Below the pieces are notes generated by a model. The model searched no databases. It was not told the DNA's origin and saw nothing but the letters and a program-made list of their open reading frames with translations. Positions 1-9,262 of a stretch of DNA of 64,000 nt are shown here, piece by piece (position 1 is the first letter of the stretch; each line of letters starts with the position of its first letter). A program made the translations under genes and the position numbers. The DNA comes from Lysobacterales bacterium (GTDB taxonomy: Bacteria > Pseudomonadota > Gammaproteobacteria > Xanthomonadales > Xanthomonadaceae), in the NCBI GenBank assembly GCA_019510125.1, contig JAEKKX010000013.1, forward strand, positions 102,183 through 166,182, given 5' to 3'.

Positions 1-405
1 CCGGATCGCGGCGCCGGCGTCTGTGGAGAGGTGGACGTGCTGCCGATCGCGCCGGTCCAGGCCCTCGCGCAGGATCGCGTCGAGGAAGCGGGTCGCGGTG
101 CCGTGGTACAGCACCGGCGGCGGCGCCAGCGCCGGCAGGTCCAGGTCCACGGCGACCGCATGCGAATGTCCCTGGCGCGCGCGGATCCGCCGGCCGTCGT
201 CGCTGATCGCGTAGCGCTGCTTGTCGTTCTCGGCGACCGCCCGCTCGATCAGGGCGCGGGTCAGCGGATGGTGTCCGGCGGCGCGCGCGACCAGCTCGTC
301 GATGTCGGCCCAACCGGACGCATCGAGGGTCAGGCCGATCAGCCCGGGGCGGTGGCGCAGGACCAGGGCGAGGAACCTGCTGGCGGCGGCGACCGGCTCG
401 GACAT
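1..405 (-). CDS. kptA: RNA 2'-phosphotransferase KptA/Tpt1 (3' end outside window)
   Basis: Open reading frame that runs off the left edge, so it is missing from the ORF track; 135 codons are visible from ATG at 405. The family moves a 2'-phosphate from an RNA splice junction onto NAD+, giving ADP-ribose 1'',2''-cyclic phosphate. Visible family signatures are LRHRP at residues 16-20 (catalytic Arg-His pair), DKQRYAIS at about 61-68, RARQGHS at 75-81 and the NAD-binding YHGT at 100-103. The full protein should be about 180 residues, so roughly the last quarter is cut off. The role in bacteria that lack tRNA splicing is unclear. It is divergent from the lipoprotein gene at 539. Confidence 0.88.
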   Translation of the reverse strand, partial: MSEPVAAASRFLALVLRHRPGLIGLTLDASGWADIDELVARAAGHHPLTRALIERAVAENDKQRYAISDDGRRIRARQGHSHAVAVDLDLPALAPPPVLYHGTATRFLDAILREGLDRRDRQHVHLSTDAGAAIR

Positions 406-538
406 GCGGCAAGGCTAGCGCGGGAGCCGGTCGGAGGTCACGTTTCGGCCCGGCGCGGGCGTCGCGGGCCCGGGGAAGGCTGCTCCCGTCGTCGTTTCGC
501 CTTATCCTGACCGTTCCGCAGGGAACGGAGCAAACGTG

Positions 539-2617
539 ATGCGTTCAGCGTGGCTGTGCGTCGGGGTCATCGCGATCCTGTCCATGTCGGGGTGCAAGAA
601 GGCGGAGGCGCCGAAGACGCCGAACCTGCCGATCCCGCAGTGCAAGGAGGTGCCCGAGGCCGGCGCCAAGAATTTCGCGCGCCTGGTCCACGCCATGGAC
701 CGCGCCGGCGACCTGCCGACGCTGACCCAGGCGTTCGCCGGCTATCGCAAGGCGCTCGACGCCGAGATCGCCAAGCGCGATCCGGCGCTGGCGCAGAAGC
801 TCAAGCCGGTCCTCGACCGCCACTTCTCGCAGGACGCCCTGCGCGCGCGCGCGGCCTGCGCGCTGTTCGCGCCGCTGGCGGCCAAGTCCGGCGGCGTGGC
901 CGCGCTGGACGCGTGGTCGAAGTCGCCCGAGATGCACGCGGTGAACGTGTCGATCTGGACCCGCGCGCCGGCGCCGTCGGAGGAGGACAACGTCCCGAAT
1001 TCCGCGCGCCGCTCGCAGCGCCTGCGCGACGTGGTCACGGCGATGGCGCTGGAACAGGTCCAGGCCAACCGCAAGGCCGGCGAGGGCCCGGAACCGAAGG
1101 CGCTGATCGCCGCGCTCGACTCCGCCGCGCTCAGCCTCCCGGCGCCCGCGCCGCGCGAACGGATCGACCGCAACGCGCTGATCGAACAGTGGCTGCAGCC
1201 GGCGCTGATCAAGACGTCCGACGACGACATCGAGACGTTCATGAACTTCGCGGAGAGTCCGTTCGGCGCCGACTACTACGTCGCGCTCGCCTCGGCCTAC
1301 GATTTCCGCTACGGCGACTGGTACAGCCAGCTCTACCAGGACCTGCGCGAAGCCGCGGCGCCCGGCGAGCTGCCCGGCGGCGCCCCCGGCGGCAAGGACG
1401 CGGTGATCGCCCAGGCCCGCGGCCTGCTGCGCAACGTCGCCACGCCCGCGGCCGCGGCCCAGGCCAGTGCGATGCTGCAGGAAGTGGAGCGGATCGATCC
1501 GCGCAACGCGCAGGTGCACCTGCTGCTGGGCGAGGCGGCGATCAAGAGCGCGCCGCCGATGCCGCTGCGCCAGGACCAGTTGCGCGCCGTCATCGACGTG
1601 CCGAACTACTACGCCGCCGAACAGGAACTCACCAAGGCGCTGGAACTGGCGCCGAACGAGCCCGATGCGCTGATGTGGCTGAGCCGGCTGCGCTACCTGC
1701 AGGGCCGCGACGCCGAGGCGAACCAGTTGCTGCAGCAGGTGCAGTCGATCGACGCGGACCATCCCTACCTCGACCTGTACACCGCGGACCTGATCTTCGA
1801 GACCGGCGACTACACCAAGGCCATGCGCTTCTACCAGGCCGCGATCGACAAGGCCGAGGGCGTGCCGTTCCTGCACGAGACGGCGATGGCGCACCTGATG
1901 AGCGCGATGCGCCGCGGCAACCGCAGCGACGACTTCCCGCGCATCGCCGACGCCTTCCTCGCCAAGCATCCGGACGCGTGGAACGTCCGCCTGGATTTCG
2001 CCGACTACCTGATGGCCACGCCGAAGGCGAAGGCCGACCGGATCGTCGCGGTCGTCGATCCGGTGCCGGACACCTGGCTGCCGCAGCGCAAGTACGCGGT
2101 GCTGTCGGCCGCGCTGGTGCGCAAGTCCACCGAGCTGCTGGACCGCAAGACCGGCGCGCCGGTCGGCGCCAGCCTGGCGGCGATGAAGCGCGCCATCTCG
2201 CTCAATCCCGATCCGCGGACGCTCAGCGAGGCGGTGTGCCGCGCCGGCCTCGACGCCAAGCTGGCGCAGCTCTACGTCGACGCCACGCCCAACCCGAAGG
2301 CCACCATCACCCCGCTGACGGTGTGCGCGTTGCGCTGGCAGCGGATCGACATCCTGCGCGCCATCACGCCGTACGGAGACGGCGTCGCGCTGAGTGCGCC
2401 GCAGCCGGACCTGCTCGGCGACACCCCGCTGTGCTACGCCGCGGCGACCAAGAACGTGAAGGCGTTCGTCTCGCTCGCCAAGCTGCAGGTCAGCCCGGTG
2501 CAGCGCTGCAGCGACGGCAACACCGTCGTCGAGCGTCTTTCGCGCATGGCCTACGGCGGCGATCCGGCGATCGCGCAGATGCAGTCGGTGCTGAGCCGGT
2601 TCTACCGCAAGAGCTGA
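539..2617 (+). CDS. TPR- and ankyrin-like lipoprotein
   Basis: 692-residue protein beginning with a short hydrophobic signal and a lipobox (LSMSGC, Cys about residue 19), so probably lipid-anchored in the cell envelope. A helical tetratricopeptide-like stretch is visible around residues 360-450 (for example ALELAPNEPDALMWLSRLRY), and an ankyrin-like end (DTPLCYAAATKNVKAFV) near residues 630-650. Such repeats usually bind proteins; no catalytic motif was seen. GGAG lies 8 nt before the ATG at 539; a GTG one codon earlier (536) is the ORF-track alternative. Function unknown. Stands alone between kptA (divergent) and the convergent M20 peptidase. Confidence 0.8.
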   Translation: MRSAWLCVGVIAILSMSGCKKAEAPKTPNLPIPQCKEVPEAGAKNFARLVHAMDRAGDLPTLTQAFAGYRKALDAEIAKRDPALAQKLKPVLDRHFSQDALRARAACALFAPLAAKSGGVAALDAWSKSPEMHAVNVSIWTRAPAPSEEDNVPNSARRSQRLRDVVTAMALEQVQANRKAGEGPEPKALIAALDSAALSLPAPAPRERIDRNALIEQWLQPALIKTSDDDIETFMNFAESPFGADYYVALASAYDFRYGDWYSQLYQDLREAAAPGELPGGAPGGKDAVIAQARGLLRNVATPAAAAQASAMLQEVERIDPRNAQVHLLLGEAAIKSAPPMPLRQDQLRAVIDVPNYYAAEQELTKALELAPNEPDALMWLSRLRYLQGRDAEANQLLQQVQSIDADHPYLDLYTADLIFETGDYTKAMRFYQAAIDKAEGVPFLHETAMAHLMSAMRRGNRSDDFPRIADAFLAKHPDAWNVRLDFADYLMATPKAKADRIVAVVDPVPDTWLPQRKYAVLSAALVRKSTELLDRKTGAPVGASLAAMKRAISLNPDPRTLSEAVCRAGLDAKLAQLYVDATPNPKATITPLTVCALRWQRIDILRAITPYGDGVALSAPQPDLLGDTPLCYAAATKNVKAFVSLAKLQVSPVQRCSDGNTVVERLSRMAYGGDPAIAQMQSVLSRFYRKS

Positions 2618-2659
2618 CGGCAGCGGCGGCGGCGCCCCGCCGCCGCCCGCCGCTCCGGA

Positions 2660-4090
2660 TCAGGGCGCGGCCACCGCCCGCAGCATCCGCACCCAGTGGT
2701 CGACGTCGTCGGCCAGGGCCTTGACCGGCAGGCGTTCGTCGCGACCGTGCGCGCGCATGTCGTCCGGCACCACGCCCCACGACCCGTCGACGCCGTACAC
2801 CGGCAGCCCGTGCACGCGGAACGGCCGGGCATCGCTGGCGCCGGTGCTCATCTCCGGCAGGATCGGCGCGCCGGGAAACATCGCGTGGACGCTGTCGGCA
2901 TAGACCTTGAGCAGGTCCGGGCGCAGCGGCGAGGCCAGCGAGGCCTGCTCCTTGTCCAGTCGGGTCACTTCGACCCTGTCGCCGGCGATGGCCTGCAGTT
3001 CGTCGCGGATCGCGTCGGGCGAGACGCCCGGCAGGATCCGGCAGTTGACCGTCGCCCGCGCCATCTGCGGCAGCGCGTTGGGCGCGTGTCCGCCGGCGAG
3101 CATGGTCGCGACGCAGCGCGTGCGGGTGAGCCCGACCTCGCCGATGTCGGCCTCGATCGCGTCGGCCGCGGCGCCGTCCGCCGGGTCCTTCAGCCAGGCC
3201 CGCATCGCATCGCCCAGCGCGCCCGGTTCGCTGCGCTGGCGCACGTCGAAGTAGGCGCGGGTGGTGTCGTTGAGCTTCGGCTCGAAGCGGTAGTGCGACA
3301 GCCGCGCCAGCGCGTCGGACAGTTCGTAGATCGCGTTGTCCGGTCGCGGCTTGGAACTGTGTCCGCCGGGATTGTGCACGGTGAAGGCATAGTCGGCGTA
3401 GGTCTTCTCCGCGGTCTGGAAGGTGAAGCCGATCGGCTTGCCGTCCGCCGCGAACCCGCCGCCGCCGCCGTCGGCATTGAGGCCGTACTCGGCGTCGGTC
3501 AGCGCGCGCCATTCGGTCGCGCCCTTGAGCGCGCCGATGCCGGTGGTCTCCTCGTCGCCGGTGAAGAACACGATCAGGTCGCGCTTCGGCCGGAAGCCCT
3601 CGGCCTTGAGTTTCAGCAGCGCCGTGGTGACCGCGACCACGCCCATCTTGTCGTCGGAGGTGCCGCGGCCGTAGAAGTAGCCGTCGCGCTCGGTCAGCGT
3701 GAACGGGTCCAGCGACCAGTCCTCCGGTTTCGCTTCCACCACGTCCATGTGCGCCATCAGCAGCACCGGCTTCGCCTTCGGCCTGCCGGCGGCAGGCCAG
3801 CGCACGATCAGCGCGGCGGTGTGGTTCTCCGGCGTGGCGTCGTAGGGCATCACGTGGATGTCGGCGTCGGCCCAGCCCGCGGCGCGGTACTGGTCGGCGA
3901 GATACTGCGCCAGTTCCGGCACCTTGCCGCGCCCGGCCACCGTCGGCACTTCGATCGCGTGTTCGTACAGTGCGCGCGCCCTGCCGTGCCAGGGATCGTC
4001 CGCGGCCTGCGCGAGCAACGCGGCGAAGGGCAGGGCGGCGGCGAGCAGTGCGGCGGACAGCGGTGCGGCGGCGGGCGGGACGATGCGCAT
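2660..4090 (-). CDS. Exported M20/M28-type zinc metallopeptidase (carboxypeptidase-like)
   Basis: 476 residues with an Ala-rich signal peptide ending near AQA-ADD (about residue 30), pointing to export. The M20 zinc site is complete: HMD at 114-116, GRGTSDD with the bridging Asp at about 146, and FFTGDEE with the general-base Glu at about 180. A middle dimerisation domain (PGGHSSKPRPDNAIY) follows. The last ligand region is STGASDARPF near 420. Members hydrolyse dipeptides, short peptides or acylated amino acids; the substrate cannot be read from the sequence. Monocistronic and convergent with the lipoprotein gene; divergent from dbpA with about 90 bp between starts. Confidence 0.88.
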   Translation of the reverse strand: MRIVPPAAAPLSAALLAAALPFAALLAQAADDPWHGRARALYEHAIEVPTVAGRGKVPELAQYLADQYRAAGWADADIHVMPYDATPENHTAALIVRWPAAGRPKAKPVLLMAHMDVVEAKPEDWSLDPFTLTERDGYFYGRGTSDDKMGVVAVTTALLKLKAEGFRPKRDLIVFFTGDEETTGIGALKGATEWRALTDAEYGLNADGGGGGFAADGKPIGFTFQTAEKTYADYAFTVHNPGGHSSKPRPDNAIYELSDALARLSHYRFEPKLNDTTRAYFDVRQRSEPGALGDAMRAWLKDPADGAAADAIEADIGEVGLTRTRCVATMLAGGHAPNALPQMARATVNCRILPGVSPDAIRDELQAIAGDRVEVTRLDKEQASLASPLRPDLLKVYADSVHAMFPGAPILPEMSTGASDARPFRVHGLPVYGVDGSWGVVPDDMRAHGRDERLPVKALADDVDHWVRMLRAVAAP

Positions 4091-4181
4091 GGCGACCTCG
4101 GCGGACGGGATCGTCGCATCCTACCCGCAACCCGCGCCGGCCGGAGCGGACTGCAAGGCCGGGGTCTGCGATCATGTGCGG

Positions 4182-5564
4182 ATGACCACGCCCGCCGATT
4201 TCGCCGCCCTGTCGCTGTCCCCCGCCCTGTCGCAGGGGCTCGACGCGCTGGGCTACACCACGATGACGCCGGTGCAGGCGCAGGCCCTGCCGCCCATCCT
4301 CGACGGCCGCGACGTCATCGCGCAGGCCCCCACCGGCAGCGGCAAGACCGCCGCGTTCGGCCTCGGCCTGCTGCATCGGCTCGACCCTGCGGACGGCCGC
4401 ACCCAGGCGCTGGTGCTGTGCCCCACGCGCGAGCTCGCCGACCAGGTCGGCAAGCAGTTGCGCCGGCTCGCCACCGGCATCGCCAACCTGAAGATCTCGA
4501 TCCTCTGCGGCGGCCTGCCGCTGGCCCCGCAGCTCGCCTCGCTCGCGCACGCCCCGCACGTGGTCGTCGGCACCCCCGGGCGCGTGCTCGAACTCGTCCA
4601 GAAGGACGCGCTGTCGCTGCGCGGCGTGCGCACGCTGGTGCTGGACGAGGCCGACCGCATGCTCGACATGGGCTTCGAGGACGCGATCCGCGATCTCGTC
4701 AAGCGCACGCCGAAGGACCGCCAGGGCCTGCTGTTCTCGGCGACCTTCCCCGACGCCATCCGCGCGCTCGCCAACGCGATGCTGCGCGATGCGGTCGAGG
4801 TCAGCATCGAGGGCGGCGCCGAACCGGCGACGATCGAGCAACTGTTCTTCGAGGTCGAGCCCGCGCGCAAGATGCCGCTGCTCGCCGCGCTGCTGCTGCG
4901 CTACAAGCCCGCGTCGTGCGTGGTGTTCTGCAACATGCGCAAGGACACCGAGGAGGTGGTCGGCTCGCTGTCGCACTACGGCTTCACCGCGCTGGCGCTG
5001 CACGGCGACATGGAGCAGCGCGATCGCGAGGAGGTGCTGGTGCGCTTCGCCAACCGCAGTTGCAGCGTGCTGGTCGCCAGCGACGTGGCCGCGCGCGGAC
5101 TGGACGTCGAGGACCTCGCCGCGGTCGTCAACTTCGACCTGCCCAGCGATGCCGACACCTACCTGCACCGCATCGGCCGCACCGGCCGCGCCGGTCGCGA
5201 CGGCCTCGCGCTCAGCCTGTGCGTGCCCACCGACCTGCCGCGCGAGAAGGCGATCAGCGAGCGCATCGGCAAGTCGCTGCGCTACGAGAGCATGCAGCCG
5301 CTGGCCGGCCGGCCGCCGCACGTGCCCGCCGCGGCGATGGTCACGCTCAGGATCGACGCCGGCCGCACCGACAAGCTGCGCCCGGGCGACATCGTCGGTG
5401 CGCTGACCGGCGAGGCGGGCCTGAAGGCCGACGCGGTCGGCAAGATCGACGTGTTCCCCACGCGCTCGTACGTCGCGATCGCGCGCGCGCAGGCCGACAA
5501 CGCGCTCGCCAAGCTGCGCAGCGGCAAGATCAAGGGCCGCAAGTTCCGCGTGAACCGGCTCTGA
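4182..5564 (+). CDS. dbpA: ATP-dependent RNA helicase DbpA (DEAD box)
   Basis: 460 residues from ATG 4182; the longer ORF-track start lies inside the divergent peptidase gene and is rejected. Motifs run in order: Q motif (YTTMTPVQAQALP), Walker A APTGSGKT 49-56, PTREL about 81-85, DEAD 155-158, SAT, then helicase C motifs (DVAARGLD, HRIGRTGRAGR). The C-terminal 75 residues (LRIDAGRTDKLRPGDIVGAL) match the DbpA RNA-binding domain, which directs the enzyme to hairpin 92 of 23S rRNA during 50S assembly. Length is as expected (about 457 in E. coli). Confidence 0.94.
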   Translation: MTTPADFAALSLSPALSQGLDALGYTTMTPVQAQALPPILDGRDVIAQAPTGSGKTAAFGLGLLHRLDPADGRTQALVLCPTRELADQVGKQLRRLATGIANLKISILCGGLPLAPQLASLAHAPHVVVGTPGRVLELVQKDALSLRGVRTLVLDEADRMLDMGFEDAIRDLVKRTPKDRQGLLFSATFPDAIRALANAMLRDAVEVSIEGGAEPATIEQLFFEVEPARKMPLLAALLLRYKPASCVVFCNMRKDTEEVVGSLSHYGFTALALHGDMEQRDREEVLVRFANRSCSVLVASDVAARGLDVEDLAAVVNFDLPSDADTYLHRIGRTGRAGRDGLALSLCVPTDLPREKAISERIGKSLRYESMQPLAGRPPHVPAAAMVTLRIDAGRTDKLRPGDIVGALTGEAGLKADAVGKIDVFPTRSYVAIARAQADNALAKLRSGKIKGRKFRVNRL

Positions 5565-5610
5565 GGCGCGACCTGGGGCGCGGTGGACACGGTGGCCGCA
5601 CGCGCCTCGC

Positions 5611-7365
5611 TCACGGCGCGGGTTCGGGCTCCGGCTCCGGTTCGGCTTCGGGTTCGCCGTCGGCCTCGGGTTCCGGCGTGCCCGCAGGCGCATCGCCGGC
5701 GCGGACGAAGTCCATGTCGACGCTGAAGCGGGCGAAGGCGCGCGCCATCGCGTCGCGCATCTCCGGCCGGATCTCGGGCGACTGCAGCATCGCCGCGGGG
5801 TCGCCGGCCTGGGTCAGGTGCAGGCCGTCGCCGTCGCAGTGGTAGGCGTGCCCGATCGATTGCGCGCCGGCTTCACGGGTTTCGACCGTCACGTGGCCCG
5901 GTGTGTGGAGCTCGTTGTGCAGCGTGATCCGGTTGTCGTGCCCGGTGTACGTCGTCAACAGCCGTCCGCCCACCGTGCGCCAGGTGAAATGGGTGTCGCC
6001 GCGCTTGGTCTGCCGCAGCCAGACGCCGTCGTGGGGCTCGGTGCGGGTGACCACGTCCTGGTAGGTGAGCGAGCCGGTATGGTCCGGGTTGAGCGCGAGC
6101 ACGCGCGTGCCGGAAACGTAGCGCGGCGGCGCCGCGTTGCCGGTGGCGCTCTGCTCGAAGTAGCGGCGCAGCGAGGCTTCGGTTTCCTCCCAGCGGCCGG
6201 CCGGGCAGGCGCAAAGGCTGGTGGTCGCCGGCTGCGCGACGATGACGATGTCGCCCAGTTGGCGGGTGCGCGTCGTCGTCCACAGCGCGCGGTAACGCAC
6301 CGGGCCGTCGCAGGTGGACACCGTGGTCAGCGGCGGCCCCCAGGCGCCGCCCTCGGCCTTGCGCCAGAGGTGGCGCGCGTCGTCCGGCAACGGCGCGTGG
6401 GTGAGGGTGTAGACCTTGCCGCGATCGAAGGCGAACACCGCGTTGCCGATCGTGTACGGCGTGGAGGGCGGCATCCGCAGGCGATCGTCGCCGTGGATCG
6501 CGATCGTGCCGCCCAGCACCGGCGTCGACGGCATCGCGCGACCGTCGGGCATGCGGATCCGGCGATCGAAGTAGGCCAGTGCGAAATCGCCCCACTGCGT
6601 CGCATCGATCGATTCGATGCCGCGCGCCGAGGCGACGAAGTCGCGCACCGCCTGCGGGCCCTCGGCGTCGCCCAGCCACAGGTACCACGGCACCGCTTCG
6701 TAGCTCATCGCGTCCATGCCCATGCCGTTGATCTCGGCGTCGAAATTGGGGATGTAGCCGGGGCCCATGCCGGACTTCGCGAGGTAGGCGAAGTATTCCG
6801 CGCTGGCTTCGGTCAGCCAGCCTTCGTCGGGCATCCGCGCCCAGGTGGCGTACTGGATGCAGTGGAAGATTTCGTGCGACAGCACGAACACCAGGTCGTC
6901 GCCGCCGGCGCGGCGATTGAGCTTGTAGTAGCTCACCGGGCATTCGGGCACGCCGACGGAATGCGCCGCCGCGGTGTAGGCGCCCGCGTCGAAGCCGCCG
7001 TCGGGTCCGTCCTCCTGCGGCGAGGGATAGCTGGTGAACATCACCGTCACGTTGCCCAGCCGCATGTCGCCGCCCATCGCGTCCATCGCCGTGCCGACGG
7101 CGGCGGCGAGTTCGTGGATGCGACCGGCCAAGGCCGGATTGCCGGTGATCGGCATGCCGTGCGGATGCACCGCGCGCAGCTTCGCGCTGCCGCCGCGCCA
7201 GACGATGTCGGCCGTCGTGATCGTGTCGCAGTCCTGCGGCGTCAGGCGATCGTCGAAATAGCCCGCATAGGTCGCGTCCGTGCACTGCCCGAAGTCGTCG
7301 GCCCGCGCCTGGCAGGCGAACAGACAGGCGCACATCCCCACCACCCACCATGCTGCGCGGATCAT
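5611..7365 (-). CDS. Secreted HExxH metallopeptidase-like protein, unknown family
   Basis: 584 residues from ATG 7365 (MIRAAWWVV). The ORF-track extension to 7848 has no signal peptide and runs into a low-complexity region, so the internal start is preferred. A signal peptide ends near CQARA-DDF. SHEIFH at 163-168 followed by GWLTEASAEY at 182-191 fits a gluzincin zinc site (HExxH plus a downstream Glu), although no named family is recognised. A Cys-rich stretch (SLCACPAG) and an acidic Pro-Glu tail (PEPEPEPAP) close the protein. Likely periplasmic or extracellular. Its stop lies 46 bp past the convergent dbpA stop. Confidence 0.7.
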   Translation of the reverse strand: MIRAAWWVVGMCACLFACQARADDFGQCTDATYAGYFDDRLTPQDCDTITTADIVWRGGSAKLRAVHPHGMPITGNPALAGRIHELAAAVGTAMDAMGGDMRLGNVTVMFTSYPSPQEDGPDGGFDAGAYTAAAHSVGVPECPVSYYKLNRRAGGDDLVFVLSHEIFHCIQYATWARMPDEGWLTEASAEYFAYLAKSGMGPGYIPNFDAEINGMGMDAMSYEAVPWYLWLGDAEGPQAVRDFVASARGIESIDATQWGDFALAYFDRRIRMPDGRAMPSTPVLGGTIAIHGDDRLRMPPSTPYTIGNAVFAFDRGKVYTLTHAPLPDDARHLWRKAEGGAWGPPLTTVSTCDGPVRYRALWTTTRTRQLGDIVIVAQPATTSLCACPAGRWEETEASLRRYFEQSATGNAAPPRYVSGTRVLALNPDHTGSLTYQDVVTRTEPHDGVWLRQTKRGDTHFTWRTVGGRLLTTYTGHDNRITLHNELHTPGHVTVETREAGAQSIGHAYHCDGDGLHLTQAGDPAAMLQSPEIRPEMRDAMARAFARFSVDMDFVRAGDAPAGTPEPEADGEPEAEPEPEPEPAP

Positions 7366-8005
7366 CGCGGTGCCCCCGGCGTGTCGGTGGGCGGATTCTA
7401 GCGCCGGCGAGGTCCTCGTGGCGGTGGCCGCCGGCTGGCCTGCTTGCGAGGAAGGCCGCCTTGCCGACAAGTCGCCCGCGCTCCAGTTGCACGCCGCCGC
7501 CGGTTGGGACCTGTTCTTCCTCTGTCCGGAAAAGGCGCTCGCCGGCTTCGAGCGCGCCGCGGCGCACTGCAGCGCACCGCACCGCAGCGCGTGTGCCGCC
7601 TGAAACGCCGCGCTCGTGCGCCTCGAACGCGAGGCCGACGGCGACGGCGAAGCGGCGCTCGTGCGCCTTGAACGAGGGGCGGCGCTGGGCGACGACAAGT
7701 CGAGGTCGCGGCTGGAAACCGAGCGCGATCGCGACCGGACTGCAGGCGCCGGGGGCGACGCGCCGGCCCCCGCCCCCGGGGGCGCACGACCGGCCCGGCT
7801 GACCGGGGAAGGGCCGCCCGATTTGCTTTGCGCGCCCGTTGGCCCCATAGTAGCCCCCGCTGAATGTCAAGGGTCACCTTGGATCGTGGCCTGCCGCTGT
7901 AGATCAAGCTTCACCGCGCCTACGCCGTTTCGCTCGTTTCCTCCTTGCAGCCAGCCCCTGCCGCCCCGCGGCATCCACATCCCCTGACTCAAGAGAAAAC
8001 AGAAC
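7366..8005. other. 640-bp gene-poor region between a secreted protein gene and cspA
   Basis: No convincing gene; the ORFs listed here are Arg/Pro/Ala-rich frame shadows. The left part contains two direct copies of CGCTCGTGCGCCTYGAACG at about 7611-7629 and 7656-7674, 45 bp apart. The right part, from about 7823, holds a candidate promoter and the likely leader of cspA. The stretch 7400-7800 is otherwise unexplained. Confidence 0.5.
7823..7851 (+). promoter_or_regulatory. Candidate sigma-70 promoter of cspA
   Basis: TTGCTT (7823-7828), a 17-bp spacer and CATAGT (7846-7851) match the -35/-10 consensus at 3/6 and 4/6 positions. A start near 7858 would give cspA a leader of about 148 nt, the length typical of cold-shock genes whose leader folds in response to temperature. 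This is inference from spacing only. Confidence 0.4.
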
Positions 8006-8215
8006 ATGTCCCAGAAACAGACCGGCACCGTGAAGTGGTTCAACGACGCCAAGGGCTTCGGCTTCATCACCCCGGAAAGCGGCGCCGACCTCTTCGTGCA
8101 CTTCCGCTCGATCCAGGGCTCGGGCTTCAAGACCCTCCAGGAAGGCCAGCGCGTGTCGTTCATCGCCACCCAGGGCCAGAAGGGCATGCAGGCCGACCAG
8201 GTCGAAGTGATCTGA
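8006..8215 (+). CDS. cspA: Cold-shock protein, CspA family
   Basis: 69 residues forming one cold-shock domain: a five-strand OB fold binding single-stranded RNA and DNA. RNP1 (KGFGFI, about residues 16-21) and RNP2 (LFVHF, about 30-34) are intact. The family acts as an RNA chaperone and transcription antiterminator. An AAGAG-like ribosome site lies about 10 nt before the ATG. A long upstream leader and a downstream hairpin terminator make it a monocistronic unit. Which paralogue this is (CspA versus constitutive CspC/E types) cannot be decided. Confidence 0.95.
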   Translation: MSQKQTGTVKWFNDAKGFGFITPESGADLFVHFRSIQGSGFKTLQEGQRVSFIATQGQKGMQADQVEVI

Positions 8216-8247
8216 TCCCGCTGCACCCGTCTCGCTGCACCCGGAAG

Positions 8248-8267
8248 CCCGGCCATCGGCCGGGTTT
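8248..8267 (+). terminator. Intrinsic terminator after cspA
   Basis: CCCGGCC-ATC-GGCCGGG, a 7-bp perfect GC stem with a 3-nt loop, followed by TTT, 33 nt after the cspA stop. Confidence 0.65.
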
Positions 8268-8360
8268 CCTGCGTCTGGAGGCGCCAACGCCTCTCTCCCG
8301 CACCAACGCCTGCCGATCCCGCCGCCTTTGATACCCTGGCGACCAGCCGAGGGAGGGGAG

Positions 8361-9212
8361 ATGGCGTCGAATCCGGATTGGTCGCGTGAGGAAGTCGAGG
8401 CCTGCGTCGCCGACTACCTCGACATGCTGACGCTCGAACTGAACGGCCAGCGCTACAACAAGCGGGCGCACGCCCGCGCCCTCATGGCGCGCCTGAACCA
8501 GCGCAGCCTGCCATCGATCGAATTCAAGCGCTGTAACATCAGCGCGGTGCTGATCGAACTCGGCTACCCGTACATCGGCGGCTACAAACGCCGCGACAAC
8601 GTCCAGGCCATGCTGATCGACGCCGTGGAGGCGCGGCTTTCGGCCGACCAGCCCCTGCAGGACGCCGTGCTGGCCGCAGTGCAGCGACCCGCCATGCCGG
8701 TGGCGCCGTACGACGATCCGTGGGTGGCGCGCCCCGTGCCGGACAAGCGCATCGCCGATGAGGCAGCGGCGTATGCGCCACGCTTCTCCGCATCGCGTCG
8801 CGACTATCTCGCGCAGGAGGCGCGCAACCGCTCGCTCGGGCGCGCCGGCGAACTGTTCGTGCTCGAACTCGAAAGCCGCCGCCTGCATGCCGCGGGCAGG
8901 AAGCGCCTCGCCGATCGTGTCGAGCATGTCGCCTCCACGCAGGGCGACGGTCTCGGCTACGACGTGCATTCCTTCGAGGAAAGCGGCAAGCCGCGCCTGA
9001 TCGAAGTGAAGACCACGGCGTTCGGAGAGCAGACGCCGTTCTACGTTACCCGCAACGAAGTGGCCCGCTCCGAACGCGACGCCGACGTCTATCACCTCTA
9101 CCGCCTGTTCGACTTTCGCGCACGACCGCGCCTGTTCTCGATCGACGGCCGCATCGACCAGTGGTGCCGGCTGGATCCGGCGACGTATCTCGCAACCTTG
9201 TCGGCGCGCTGA
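8361..9212 (+). CDS. DUF3883-type protein with nuclease-like C-terminal domain
   Basis: 283 residues from ATG 8361, chosen because GAGGGAGGGGAG sits directly upstream. The N-terminal 100 residues (GQRYNKRAHARALM ... FKRCNISAVLIELGYPYI) look like a helical domain found in such proteins. The C-terminal 120 residues carry DGLGYDVHSF and RLIEVKTT about 200-225, the D...ExK arrangement of the PD-(D/E)XK-like DUF3883 fold often found in restriction and DNA-processing proteins. No partner gene is adjacent (cspA before, a convergent YcaQ-like gene after), so the role is open. Confidence 0.78.
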   Translation: MASNPDWSREEVEACVADYLDMLTLELNGQRYNKRAHARALMARLNQRSLPSIEFKRCNISAVLIELGYPYIGGYKRRDNVQAMLIDAVEARLSADQPLQDAVLAAVQRPAMPVAPYDDPWVARPVPDKRIADEAAAYAPRFSASRRDYLAQEARNRSLGRAGELFVLELESRRLHAAGRKRLADRVEHVASTQGDGLGYDVHSFEESGKPRLIEVKTTAFGEQTPFYVTRNEVARSERDADVYHLYRLFDFRARPRLFSIDGRIDQWCRLDPATYLATLSAR

Positions 9213-9262
9213 GCAGCGACGCGTGCCCGGGCAGCGCTTCCCGTGCGAAGCCTCCGCGCGTG

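Noticed and set aside
2490-5693. 1067-codon minus-strand ORF across the M20 and dbpA genes
   Set aside because: Runs through two well-supported genes; Arg/Ala/Gln-rich without motifs.
7398-7907. 169-codon minus-strand ORF upstream of the secreted protein gene
   Set aside because: Low-complexity Arg-rich translation that would cover the cspA promoter; no motif.
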